The notes beneath the pieces are model-generated. The model was given only the letters and a program-made list of their open reading frames with translations, did not search any database and had not been told where the DNA came from. A program made the translations under genes and the position numbers. Shown here in pieces: positions 48,471 to 59,204 of a stretch of 64,000 nucleotides of DNA; the stretch's first letter is position 1; each line of letters begins with the position of its first letter. This stretch comes from Congeria kusceri (taxonomy: Eukaryota; Mollusca; Bivalvia; Myida; Dreissenidae): contig CM051027.1 of assembly GCA_027627225.1 (NCBI GenBank), positions 87,094,451 to 87,158,450 of the forward strand, given 5' to 3'.

Positions 48471-50005
48471 TCAGGAATCACTGCCATCTTCAAGTCCTCT
48501 TGGTTTGTCTGCTACCTCATGGCTGTTCTGGTTATTGTGAGCATACTGCGTATACTTTTCACTACTGCCATACACAACACTGGCTGGGTACTTGTTTCTG
48601 TTCTGTTGTATTTTTTTCATTACTGCTTCCGGGAGATTGACATGGCATTTTTCAGCCAGGCGTACAAGGTACAGCATGACATCACTTATCTCCTGGCCTA
48701 CATGTTCTTTCTCTTTGGCACTAAAATCTGTATGGAAAAATACATAATAATTATACTGTTTGTGTTTTTTTTTTTACAGAAGATTCAAAAAGCAAATGTT
48801 TGAACATGGATATTTTAATAGCTTTTTTCAACATATTAAAATATTATCAACTACAAACCAATATGTCTTAAGAAAGATAAAGTGAATTATGGTTTATTGT
48901 TGATAATAATATAACCCCAAAATTAATAAATTACTAAACTCAAGTTACCTGGCAATCCTTCCTTAACTTCTCCTCTCCACTGACTGAAAATGTAATACAA
49001 ACATGTGTTCTTCTAGATCCAGTAATCACTAGTAATGTTAAAACATACATTAACATTATAATATATTTTAATTAAACCTTCATTTTCATACAACACAAAG
49101 AGTCTGTAGTAATTAAATTACTTTCGACTGAGCAAAACAGAAAATTTACAATAGCACATAAATAATCTGAGTATCCATCTGTCTCTGCTATTAGTAATGC
49201 ACCTATCAATATTTTCCCCCGGGGGGGGCGCGGCGGGCATATACGGGAATTTAGACTGCAAGCGATGCCTGACAGGCTGGAAATTTAAATTCCGAATGAT
49301 TCCATGTCCCGGGGAAAAGGTCTTTGGTTGGATTACTTTTGCCGGATTTTAGATCCCCGTAATATTGGCCCTCGGGCCATTTGATACCCCTATAGCATCT
49401 CCCACTGAGGGGATTTAGACAAAAATGCTTGGCTCTAGGGTGGGGAATTAGACCCCAAACAATTAAATTAATTTCCCTGAGTCAGCCCACTGCTCCCCCC
49501 ACCCCTCTGGGGGAAAATACTGATAGGTGCATAAATCTTACAATTATGACAAAGATTATTTATATAAGATTGTTTTATGGTGAAATTCAATCCTACAAAA
49601 TTTCTGCCAGCTCTCCTACTTCCCCAACCAGGGCCAGCAGAACGTTCCGAGGAGAATGATACTGGTCCCAGTCCCGCTCCTGAGCAAAGTCATGTTGAAT
49701 CTTCCTGCTAGAAAAATAAAAAGCTTAAAAAATACAAACTTAAAATATGCAAAACTGGTTAAACGAAATGCAAGATTATGAAAATAATACTGAAAACATA
49801 AAACGTGCCTTTAATACTACCAAAGATCTAAAAATAAAAGATAGTACTTATTTATAAAAGAGTCAGATACTCGATTTTAGATGTTTGATATAAAACAGTA
49901 ATCTGCATTGTAAATTAAAAAGTCAACTACAACAAGTAAATGCTTAAAATATTACATTTGCTCCAATGATGGTTCACTGGAAAATGTAAACGTCTTTTTC
50001 TCCAT
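48471..50005 (-). CDS. DCTPP1: dCTP pyrophosphatase 1 (4 exons, complete)
   Basis: Hydrolyses dCTP and modified dCTPs to the monophosphate plus PPi, cleaning the nucleotide pool; an all-alpha MazG-like enzyme. Exons on the minus strand: 49956-50005, 49597-49707, 48949-48983 and 48471-48727. They are joined by GT-AG introns whose phases all fit, giving 150 aa (human about 170). Key residues of the Mg-binding signature are present with human spacing: E46 and E49 (GEVGE), E78 and D81 (EISD). The family's FTFSSEPSLEQI, ERDWDQYHSPRN, IFQW and LYLVRLAEKCHVNLPEAV are clear. Start: ATG followed by EKKTFTFSS, aligning with the human FSFSPEP. The last exon keeps the KY(P)..SSEKYTQ segment; the acidic/basic tail is lineage-specific. 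Convergent with the upstream plus-strand gene. Intron 2 holds a MITE. Confidence 0.95.
49198..49531. mobile_element. GC-rich MITE, TAA target site, inside DCTPP1 intron
   Basis: Inverted termini TGCACCTATCA(A)TATTTTCCCCC and GGGGGAAAATACTGATAGGTGCA are flanked by TAA (49195-49197 and 49532-49534). A 3-bp T-A-A target suggests the PIF/Harbinger type. It is 334 bp, strikingly GC-rich against AT-rich surroundings, non-coding, and lies entirely within intron 2 of DCTPP1 (48984-49596). Confidence 0.8.
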
Positions 50006-50876
50006 ACTTAAGTGTCTTTAAACTGAAACTGAAAATAGCACACACGTGTAACCCGTGTCTCTCAGTCGTGTTCCCGAACTTTTTCTTGATTAGAATATTT
50101 AGTGTATTTTCACCTAGTGATGGACGGGTTTTGTGAAATGTTAGTACACGCATGTCAGCAGTGGCAATAACCGAGCACCGGTCAAAATGTCAAAGGTGAA
50201 AGTCAACATTTTCGCAAAATGTAAACAGATGAACCAAGTCCATTGTATGTGTTGTAAATTATTGGTATTAAAGTACAAAACGATCATGCTTTCTGCATAC
50301 AGTTACTGGTTTCTTTTCTTGATGTGTTTTATTGTGAGCATAGCCAGGTGAGCTTAGAATTAGAAGTTGATCAAGATACTAAGAACAAGTGTTCAACAAT
50401 TTGAACAAATGAAAACACTATTGTCGTAGTATTGAATATTGATATAAGTTCCTTCATGCAGTTTAAATTTTCATGCAAACTCATTCAAGACAAATCATGA
50501 ACAGTGTATAACTATCAGCATATTTTGTAAAGCCAAATTATAATTGTGCGTTTAAAACACTTGAGTGCTTTTCCATGGATTTCAGGTTGTTTCACTACCT
50601 GTGCACTTTCGCATTTACCGAGGCGGTAGTCAATTCACTACCGATACATTTTGCTAACCACAATATTAATGTGAAGTTAGTTGCGGTTGTTTTGAATGTA
50701 TTAATGAATTTGTTTAAATGTAAGATATATATGAATTCATTATAGTGTATGTAAATAAATATGATAAGTGATGAAAATTCATCCGATTCAAGTTTATTGA
50801 TAAAATTAACCAATATTAACAATTGGTTAATATGGTACAATTAAATGTAAATAATTGATAAATTATTTATTAAATA
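50006..50876. other. DCTPP1 5' flank, no gene proven
   Basis: Should hold the DCTPP1 promoter and 5' UTR; no element can be named. An ATG at 50188 on the plus strand (MSKVKVNIFAKCKQMNQ) is a weak candidate first exon of a divergent gene. Confidence 0.4.
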
Positions 50877-51308
50877 GTCCTAGGCCCGACTGTTGAAAAC
50901 ATCACAAAGTTAATTCCAGATGACACAAAGATCTTCCAACAAGTGTCTTCCCCAAGTGATTGCACTAGTCTTCAAAATAATCTAGATGAACTCAGTAATT
51001 GGTCAGATAAATGGTTGTTAAAGTTTAAAGCAGCGAAGTGTAAATGTATGCGTCTAGGAAAAACGAATCCTGGTCACCAGTACTGTATGTCTGGTGTAAA
51101 TATCGAAAACATATTGGAAGAGAAAGATCTTGGAGTGACATTTGACAATAAACTGAAGTTTGACCAACATATAGCATTGAAAATTAAAAAAGCGAACCAA
51201 GCCATCGTAATGATACGAAAATCATTTTTAACAATTACTAAAGAAATTTTTTGGCCCCTTTACAAAAGCTTTGTGCGCCCGCACCTGGAGTATGCGAGTG
51301 TGATATGG
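50877..51308 (+). pseudogene. CR1/jockey-type LINE reverse transcriptase fragment
   Basis: The open frame from 50877 reads VLGP directly into a DDTKIF block in which the usual FADD is PDD. About 15-20 codons that normally separate the two motifs are therefore missing. It continues with LQNNLDELSNWSDKWLLKF, KCKCMRLGK, LEEKDLGVTFDNKLKFDQHI and PLYKSFVRPHLEYASVIWS, the thumb region of CR1/jockey-like LINEs. Homology stops at about 51308, where unrelated sequence begins, although the frame stays open to 51452. It is both internally deleted and 3'-truncated, so it is inactive. Confidence 0.85.
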
Positions 51309-51830
51309 AGCCTTAGGCCAGGACTTTTTGATTTTACGGTTTACAAAACCGGTGAACATAAATTTTCCGAAAGTGAAAAAAAATATATATATAATTACGA
51401 TTTTTTTTTTACCGATGGGGGACGAAATGTTCAAATTTTCGAAATATTTTGAGTACGAATATAATAACTTGCTCGGTAAGTCCGTTTACTTCCGTGAAAC
51501 TGCTTTTTGTTTTTGACGGTATCACACGATGATTGCCGATCGAGATCAACAAATTGTTCCGGAATTTCACGGACAATTTTTTTAAGCAAGGCGTCCACCG
51601 TTGTTTATGTACATGTATGCCATGTAAAACCCGTGTTTTCTACAAAAGAGTGCGAAATGTCTGCTGAAACACGATGTCACGTTCCACGCATGGAAAGCGT
51701 GCGTGTACCGATCATGTGCTTTACTAAATACAGGTCTTTAAAGACATTGTGTGTCCTAGTTTCCCGTCAAAGGAATGTTAATCCCATGCATGGTTTTTGC
51801 AAGGAGAAATCCCGTTATTGTGGTCAGTGA
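51309..51830. repeat. diverged relative of the pogo-like repeat (uncertain)
   Basis: GATGTCACGTTCCACGCATG followed by GAAAGCGTG at about 51674 resembles the block TGTACAACGTCACGTCGTCC..GCATGGAAAGCGTG in the elements at 44101 and 30314, with similar sequence upstream of it. Termini are not found. It begins where the LINE fragment is cut. Confidence 0.4.
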
Positions 51831-53749
51831 AGTGTTTCAAGTTTGAGGGTCGTCTCATAAATCTGTACTAGTATCCAAAATTGAACAAAAAGATTGGTAC
51901 AGCAAATGGAGAAGCAATAGGTAAATTATAAACAAATTGGCGTGGTTATTCCATGCAAATTTACTTATTGGTGGACAAAAAAGTGATTTTTAGTTCGTAA
52001 ATTGTTGAATTTATTATATATTGCAAACTTCTAATAATGTTCAACATGTTTCATAGACGGCCCTTAAAATGATTTGTCCATTTGATGACAGTTAATATTA
52101 CCGTTAGAAGTACAGTTATTCATGGAAAGAATGAAACATGAGAAAATCAACACTGTTTTTAACAATAGAGTGACATTTGTCTTTAACATTTGACGCGCAG
52201 GCACGATGTGCACGAGGAAAATTTCCCGCCGTTTTTGCAAGAACAAAGCATATATATAATATAAATATATTTTAATCAAGATCTTTACAATTCACCAATT
52301 ATCCATTCAGTACTATGTTCAACAGCTGTAACGATTAAAACAGTGTTAAAACACTAAATACATGCCCATATTTAATTAAATAATTAATCGAATCAAAAAG
52401 GCTCCATCAATAGATCGAGTGTAACCTAAAGATTCGAGAACGACGAGAATAGTGGGTTTGGACATGACGTCACTGTGCGAATGTGATGCGCACTGGACAT
52501 AAACATCCGGAAAAAATCATTACTTTCAGTTTCGCAACAACAATGATGCTTTTGCTTTTAAAAGGCTAGAGGTATGCCGTTCAAACGGTGATGTTTCGTT
52601 TATTTCATTTCGTTTAAACTTGTACAAAAAATTGAAAACATCTTAGCCTTAAATTTAATAGCTAAAACGCACCAGATAACGTCATTTGACACATGCCGCA
52701 AAAAAATTTGACGTACGGAGGGGATACCCCTCCCTAACCCACCCCTCTCGGGACGGGGACGCCAAAAAAAATCCTGTGGAAGGCATTGGATGTATATTTT
52801 CAGGTGGCATTTGTAACAAATAATATCATTAGTAACAAGATCTTCTTGCGGGCACATCGAAACGAGGATGTGGGGACAGACAGCTTTGTCTCGTATAAAC
52901 TTAAAAGAGAAAGTGATGGTTGCATTTTGTTGATGATATATATTTTCGCGACACAATGAGAATTTCTTATTTGCCTTATATTTTGTTTCTGTCACAATTG
53001 TAATGCAATAATTTAACACACACTAGCAGTTCAGTTTATATCTGGTAAATTTCATATATACATGAAGATTTAGCATTTACATAGAGTTGAATATTTAAAA
53101 AAAAAATATGTTAAAACTGGTTTCTCATTTTTAATAAGAATTAAGACTTAATAAGAATCCAGACAATTAACGTCATATTATTTGGACTTTTCTCTTGATA
53201 TAGTTAAATTTAATATGTTTTTCGAGACCTCACAGCAATTATTTTCAAAATTTGCGTTGAGTGGTTAGATTAAGCTCGTTTTGCAAGGTCTGTGTTCGGG
53301 CAGTTGTGGATTCCAGTCCTGCACAGGTTAACTCGTCTTCTTTTAAAAAGGCATCTCACTTTACATTTTGTAAATCCATACAAGTATACAACTTTGTGGT
53401 AAAATCAATTTTAATGATGCCGTTAAAATATATGCATCCATTACACTTATTTACTCTGTAAAATTCATAAATACAAATGGTTAAACTGCATATAAAACAT
53501 TGGTGTAATAAAACAGTTTATACCATGTTTGACGTCTTATTCTAACTTCACATAATAGTGTGTTTTAATGTTGATATTGTTATTAATTATAAATTGCTAA
53601 TGGGAAATCGTTCGTTGTGTTAAGATTTGAACACTTTTTTTTTCGACCTGCCAATGGACATGTTCCCCAAAAATTTTTTTAAACCAGAAAATAAAAAAGG
53701 ACTGGCCTTACCTACAGAAAACACATTTCTAGTATTGAACATGTGCAGA
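51831..53749. other. non-coding, nothing recognised
   Basis: No supported gene. A tRNA-like pair of boxes (GAGTGGTTAGATTAAGCTCG at about 53258 and GGATTCCAGTCC at about 53309) may be a SINE remnant, but no cloverleaf forms. A GC-rich patch lies at about 52715-52770. Confidence 0.4.
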
Positions 53750-53755
53750 GACGTG

Positions 53756-54426
53756 TACGGTGGCAAAGATGTGACATGTGCATATTTTTATTTATGTCGT
53801 GGGAACGAGATCCTAACTCGTGGGATTGAGATCTTATCTCGTGGGAATGACATAATTATGTCGTGGTAACGACATATTAAGTCGTGGGAACGAGATTATT
53901 ACCTCGTGGTAACGACATATTAAGTCGTGGGAACGAGATCTTTTCTCGTGGGAACGACATATTACGTCATGGGAATGAGATAATTAACTCGTGGTAACGA
54001 CATAATTAACCAATCAGAATACACGTTGTTTAAAAGTATGTTTTAAAATGGCTGATACTAGAGACGCTTACATAATATCGTTTTTCAATGCTGGATTACG
54101 ATATAAAGAAATTGTTTTTCTTCTGCGAGAGCAACATGGAATTTGATTGGCTCATTAAGTCGTTCCCTCGACAAAAATATCTCGTTCCCACTACATAATT
54201 ATGTCGTTCCCACGAGATAAGATCTCGTTCCCACGACTTAATATGTCGTGGGAACGACATAATTATGTCGTTCCCACGAAATAAGATCTCGTTCCCACGA
54301 GAAAAGATGTCGTTCCCACGACTTAATATGTCGTGGGAACGACATAAAGACCTCGTTCCCACGAAATAAGATCTCGTTCCCACGACTTAAATAAAAACAT
54401 GCACATGTCACATCTATGCCACCGTA
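53756..54426. mobile_element. fold-back transposon B (671 bp) with TCGT-GGGA-ACGA arms
   Basis: Exact 6-bp target duplication GACGTG (53750-53755, 54427-54432). Termini TACGGTGGCAAAGATGTGAC, then ATGTGCATA, are matched in inverted orientation at the right. Both arms are tandem modules of TCGTGGGAACGA (or TCGTGGTAACGA), spaced about 20-30 bp with ATAATTATG and ATATTAAG linkers. The unique centre (about 54010-54150) carries a short transposase-like frame. Architecture, target length and TA-starting ends match fold-back A. Confidence 0.88.
54048..54146 (+). pseudogene. transposase N-terminal fragment in fold-back B
   Basis: A 32-codon frame begins MADTRDAYIISFFNAGLRYK, continues EIVFLLREQHGI and then stops at TGA. 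The pattern FFNxGLxYKEIxxLLxxxHG is, as I recall, the helical start of integrase-type (DDE) transposases found in fish, coral and mollusc genomes. I link those transposases to the IS3EU group, from memory only. Lying in the only unique part of the fold-back element, it is probably the remnant of the autonomous parent's gene, cut off before the catalytic core. Confidence 0.5.
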
Positions 54427-54654
54427 GACGTGCTAGTAATCTTGAACCAGATCTCAAAGACTTATCTTATGAAGACAGGCTGAAGGAATTAGGTCTTCCA
54501 CATTATTTAAAGTTGTTAATGTAATTATGTGTAAATAGTTTGAAAAACAACTTTTGTTATTAGCAATGAAGATTATTAATGACAGTAATATCTCATTAAT
54601 GTTTTAACTTCCTCATTAATGTAATCACACATTTGAGATAATAGTATATATGAA
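54427..54654. other. non-coding, nothing recognised
   Basis: Short AT-rich spacer between two elements. Confidence 0.4.
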
Positions 54655-56860
54655 AATTTGGGAGTAAATGTACACTCACTTCAGAATTTGTGGGGGTAAA
54701 TGTACACTCTATGTAGGATTATTACGGGTAACTTAACATTCGAAAAATTCAATAACAGAAGTCCAGAATATTACAATAATAATCCTTTATAATATAGTGA
54801 CACCATTTAAATACAGTTATGTTTAGAAGTATGACTTCTTAACATTTTGAGCTTTGTAATGCTAATGATAATATAAACTAATAATGAATAATAGAATTAA
54901 TAAAATAATATATGAACAATATAATAATAATGAATAATTATATTAACATAATAATATATGAACAATTTAATAATAATGAATAATTATATTAACATAATAA
55001 TATATGAACAATATAATAATATAATGAATAATTATATTAACATAATAATATATGAACGCTATAATGATAATGAATAATTATATTAACATAATAATATATG
55101 AACAATATAATGATAATGAATAATTATATTAACATAATAATATATGAACAATATAATGATAATGAATAATTATATTAACATAATAATATATTAAGAATAT
55201 AATGATAATGAATAATTATATTAACATAATAATATGTGAACAATATAATGATAATGAATAATTATATTAACATAATAATATGTGAACAATATAATGATAA
55301 TGAATAATTATATTAACATAATAATATATGAACAATATAATGATAATGAATAATTATATTAACATAATAATATATGAAAAATATAATGATAATGAATAAT
55401 TATATTAACATAATAATATATGAACAATATAATAATATTGAATAATTATATTAACATAATAATATATGAACAATATAATAATATTGAATAATTATATTAA
55501 CATAATAATATATGAACAATATAATAATAATGAATAATTATATTGACATAATAATATATGAACAATATAATAATAATGAATAATTATATTGACATAATAA
55601 TATATGAACAATATAATAATAATGAATAATTATATTAACATAATAATATATGAACAATATAATAATAATGAATAATTATATTAACATAATAATATATGAA
55701 CAATATAATAATAATGAATAATTATATTAACATAATAATATATGAACAATATAATAATAATGAATAATTATATTAACATAATAATATATGAACAATATAA
55801 TAATGATGAATAATTATATTAACATAATAATATATGAACAATATAATAATAATGAATAATTATATTAACATAATAATATATAAACTGCACATTGGGTCAA
55901 ACCACAACCAACATGAAACCGTAAGAATTGTTAATAAAAATACCAAAAACACGTATATTTGAATGAAATAAACTGTCCAAATTCAGTGAAATGTGCTTCG
56001 TACGATTATGTGTCTGTTATATTTTGTAAATTTCTTGTTTAAAATTAGATGTCGGTGTTGTGTCTTCGATTATTGTAAATTATATCTGATTTAAAATAAA
56101 ATATTCAAACTCAATGAATTATGCTTTTGTTCGTACTATTTTGCATCTTTACACATTTTGGTTTGTAATTTGATGTCATTGTTGTTTCTTCAGTGTGGGG
56201 TACATAATGTATATGCATTAAAATTATTAAAATAAACTATTAAAAATCATGTCATTATTTATCCAGCAGTCCATTGCTCACTTCATTTCAAGACTTCACA
56301 GCTTGACACGTGTGATAATCATAATCAGTATTAACAGGTAGCGAACCAACTAGCCGCGAAATGGTGTAGGTAGCGAAAATACAAAGGTAGCGAACTGACA
56401 GGTAGCGAAACTACCAACACCCTTTTCCATGTATCTCTATCCGAACTGTGATGCATATCTACATCTACAACTCTAGAAATCGAACAGACGATCAGATAAG
56501 GTGCATGTATGCATAATTTACACACAGAAATCTACGGGATATGCTCAGAAAAATCAGATTGTACATTTAAGCACAAAATTGAACATTTCTGCATTCACTG
56601 GAAAATGAAATATATATTCATTTAAGATATCCAATTTGTATAAATTCATTATATCAAACATTTTTATTTGTGAAACATCTACTGTATTATTTAAGGTTGC
56701 TCCATTGTGTTCTTTTGAATTTTACCTTAAGCAAATCAACAAGTTGTGGACTAAAATGCGCAGTTACCCCGTCACATTTTGGACTGACTTCATTTACTTC
56801 CATAGATACTGTCATTTACTTCCATAGATACTGGTTTAAGTGTACATTTAACTTCTACAT
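54655..56860. mobile_element. TIR-bounded element carrying a satellite array
   Basis: The left end holds GGGAGTAAATGTACACTCAC and GGGGGTAAATGTACACTC. The right end holds the inverted counterparts (CATTTACTTCC.., AAGTGTACATTTAAC). Both ends pair with the repeat copy at 27770-27845, which supports them being termini of one family. The middle is dominated by the 46-bp array. No transposase is seen. Exact borders and target duplication are not resolved. Confidence 0.5.
54900..55883. repeat. 46-bp tandem satellite, ~21 copies
   Basis: The unit ATAATATATGAACAATATAA then TAATAATGAATAATTATATTAACATA (46 bp, almost pure A/T plus a GAAC motif) repeats head to tail about 21 times. Most copies differ by only one or two bases (AATAATG/GATAATG/AATATTG variants in runs). 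Copies sharing a variant are adjacent, indicating recent local amplification. Confidence 0.92.
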
Positions 56861-56898
56861 CAAAACTTATATAGATCATTGATCAAACGAGGTACAAA

Positions 56899-56977
56899 TG
56901 TGGCGCGTCGTGAGAAAACCGGTCTTAATGCATGTGCGTAAAGTGTCGTCCCGGATTAGCCTGTGCAGTCCGCCACA
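56899..56977 (+). mobile_element. internally deleted TGTGGCGC MITE
   Basis: The left arm TGTGGCGCGTCGTGAGAAAA runs 70-odd bases into the inner palindrome (GATTAGCCTGTGCAGTC). It then jumps straight to the terminal CGCCACA, leaving 79 bp of a family that is about 263 bp when full. The flanking AA on both sides fits a 2-bp target. Confidence 0.75.
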
Positions 56978-57979
56978 AATATGGGAAAGATTTCTAGAAG
57001 GAGATATGTGGACATGTTGGAGAAGCATGAGACTCTCTGAATTGAAAATAAATTTTATAAATAAAATAAGTTAAAAAATCTGTAGCATTCTTATCCAGTT
57101 CTTTAAAATAATTATCAAACATATACAGATGGCAAGGCTTAATTATGTTTCTGATCCACTACCTGTTTGTGTTGCAGCCTTCAACACAAAAAAACACATA
57201 CAATTCTACGAACTCAGAACTCTTTGGAAATACGAACACAAATAAAATACTCAGCCGTGAATGCAGATTCGTGGAAAAGTGGATATGCTGATGGATACAT
57301 GTATCAATGTAGATGTGGAAATGTGGAAAAGCTGCCTTAAAAGCATATAAAATGTTGCAGATCTTTAATCATCTTCAAGTTTGTCCTGTCAGTAATAAAT
57401 ATTGGTTAACTACAGTTGGTCGTGTTAACTAAAATCTATTTAAAAAAAAAAAATTTATAGTAAAAACAAACAGCTAAACATAAAGTGGTCCATATTTGAT
57501 GAAAAAGTTTCCTTCTTATGTTTTATAAAATCTTGTAAACAAAGACTCAACAGAGATGACTTCTAATACAGGCTAATTTTGTAACTGATATATATTGCCC
57601 AATATTTGACAAGTGACTTTAATGTCTTGTATTAAATTTATTAGTATGTTGGTTGATAATGTGTTATTGTGGCCACTGTGGTTTATGGATCTTTCAATGA
57701 ATGCATGTGTACATTCAACAATGTTTTTGCAGCGCTACAAAATGTACAAATGTGCTACATCGAAAGGAAATTCGAGAGGTGGTAAAGAAAGAGCCATGCA
57801 TTCAGCAGTACACAGCACGCTGTGGATGGCTAAGTCTCAACTACTGTACCTTCTATCAGTAAGATTATTCGTCAAATGTTATTTGTTTACAGTACACAAA
57901 TCTGCCTTAGTTATAACCAGTACTGTGTCTTTCAGAATTTGCACAAATGGCTTTAAAGACATTCGCAACTATTTCCTTC
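56978..57979. other. non-coding, weak exon-like frame
   Basis: A frame at 57613-58008 includes a segment after TTTTTGCAG (RYKMYKCATSKGNSRGGKER). I know no homologue and do not call it a gene. Confidence 0.35.
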
Positions 57980-58920
57980 AATTTTTTTCCAATGACAGAT
58001 TTTCTTAAAACTTGGCACAAACAAGCATCAATGTATCCTAAAACTAAAACAGTCTTTAAAAATAGGGGTCACCGGCCTTTTTCCGAAAATATTGAATTTT
58101 GAATACGGTACCTGTCGAAGCATTTTTTCAGTTTGTGTTACTTAGAATGTTGAATTATATAAAGCGTTTATATTCAAACAAAGATTGAGATTTTTAAATG
58201 CATCTTTTTTTAAATGTTTCGTTTGGTAATATACAAGTGCAGTTTAATGGTAAAACGCGCTTTATCTACAGTTATCAATTACCAAATGACTTGTAATGGA
58301 TGCTTAACGAGGTGAATTTTACATTAAATTTGCCTGTTAAAACATCAATAATTTATCAAATATACGAATATCTTTTGTTCCAAACAACAGATTTTGTTAA
58401 AAGATCCCACATACATGCGTCATTGTATACTGAAACTTAAACAGTCTTAAAAAATAGGCGTCATCGGCCTTGTTACGGAAATATTGGGTTTTGAATACGG
58501 TACCTGTCGAAGCCCCTTTTTCAGTTTGGATTTTTATCAATGTTTTAAGTATATAGGATAGTTATTTTTCAAACAAGGTTATGGTTCTTTCAACTGATAT
58601 GTTTGTACTTGCTTTGTTTGGCAATATACATGTGTATGTTGATAATAAAAATGTTTTACCTGCATTTACTGCTTAAATAATGAATTTGACTGGACATTTA
58701 TGTGTGTCAAATGGGAACTAATAATGCTTTCTGAAATTTCATTTTTATCAAATGCATATATTGTTCCAAACGACAGATTTTCTTAAAATTTCGCACAGAC
58801 ATGCACCAATGTATATTTACACCAAAACATTAATAAAAAGAATGGCTCACCAAACTTGTTTGGAGAATATTGGATTTCATATAGGGTACCTGTGTAGCCT
58901 TTTTCGTGTTTCGTTTTAAC
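57980..58920. repeat. diverged ~390-bp tandem repeat, 2.5 copies
   Basis: The segment CCAAACGACAGATTTTCTTA .. TTTTGAATACGGTACCTGTC .. TTTGGTAATATACAAGTG recurs with starts near 57994, 58386 and 58772 (spacing 392 and 386). Copies are clearly diverged, so the array is old. Confidence 0.65.
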
Positions 58921-59204
58921 ATACATACGGGTAAACAACGTGTCAATAGAATGAAGATATTAATGGATCATTTCTGAACTAAATTTGTTTGGAAATACAT
59001 TGCATAGTGTTTTTGATTATTATATATATGCTTTATGAACTTTTACTATTACAAATATTTATTTTGAATAGACATTAGAGATGAAATCAGTATATTGTAA
59101 CCTATATACAATAAAGAAAAAATGAAGCAAAAGGAGAAATTAACCCAATTATTTTCTGTTTGTTGTGAACGTCTTTAGTTACTGAATAGAATGTGTTTTG
59201 ATGC

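Noticed and set aside
50188..50290. ATG with MSKVKVNIFAKCKQMNQ as first exon of a gene divergent from DCTPP1
   Set aside because: Short, and no downstream exon could be identified; kept only as a remark.
54900..55883. Regular array considered as a CRISPR
   Set aside because: Units are contiguous 46-bp copies with no variable spacers, in eukaryotic AT-rich DNA; it is a satellite.
57613..58008. 131-codon frame with an exon-like segment after TTTTTGCAG
   Set aside because: No recognisable homology, no matching donor/acceptor partners nearby, and its 3' part enters a tandem repeat.
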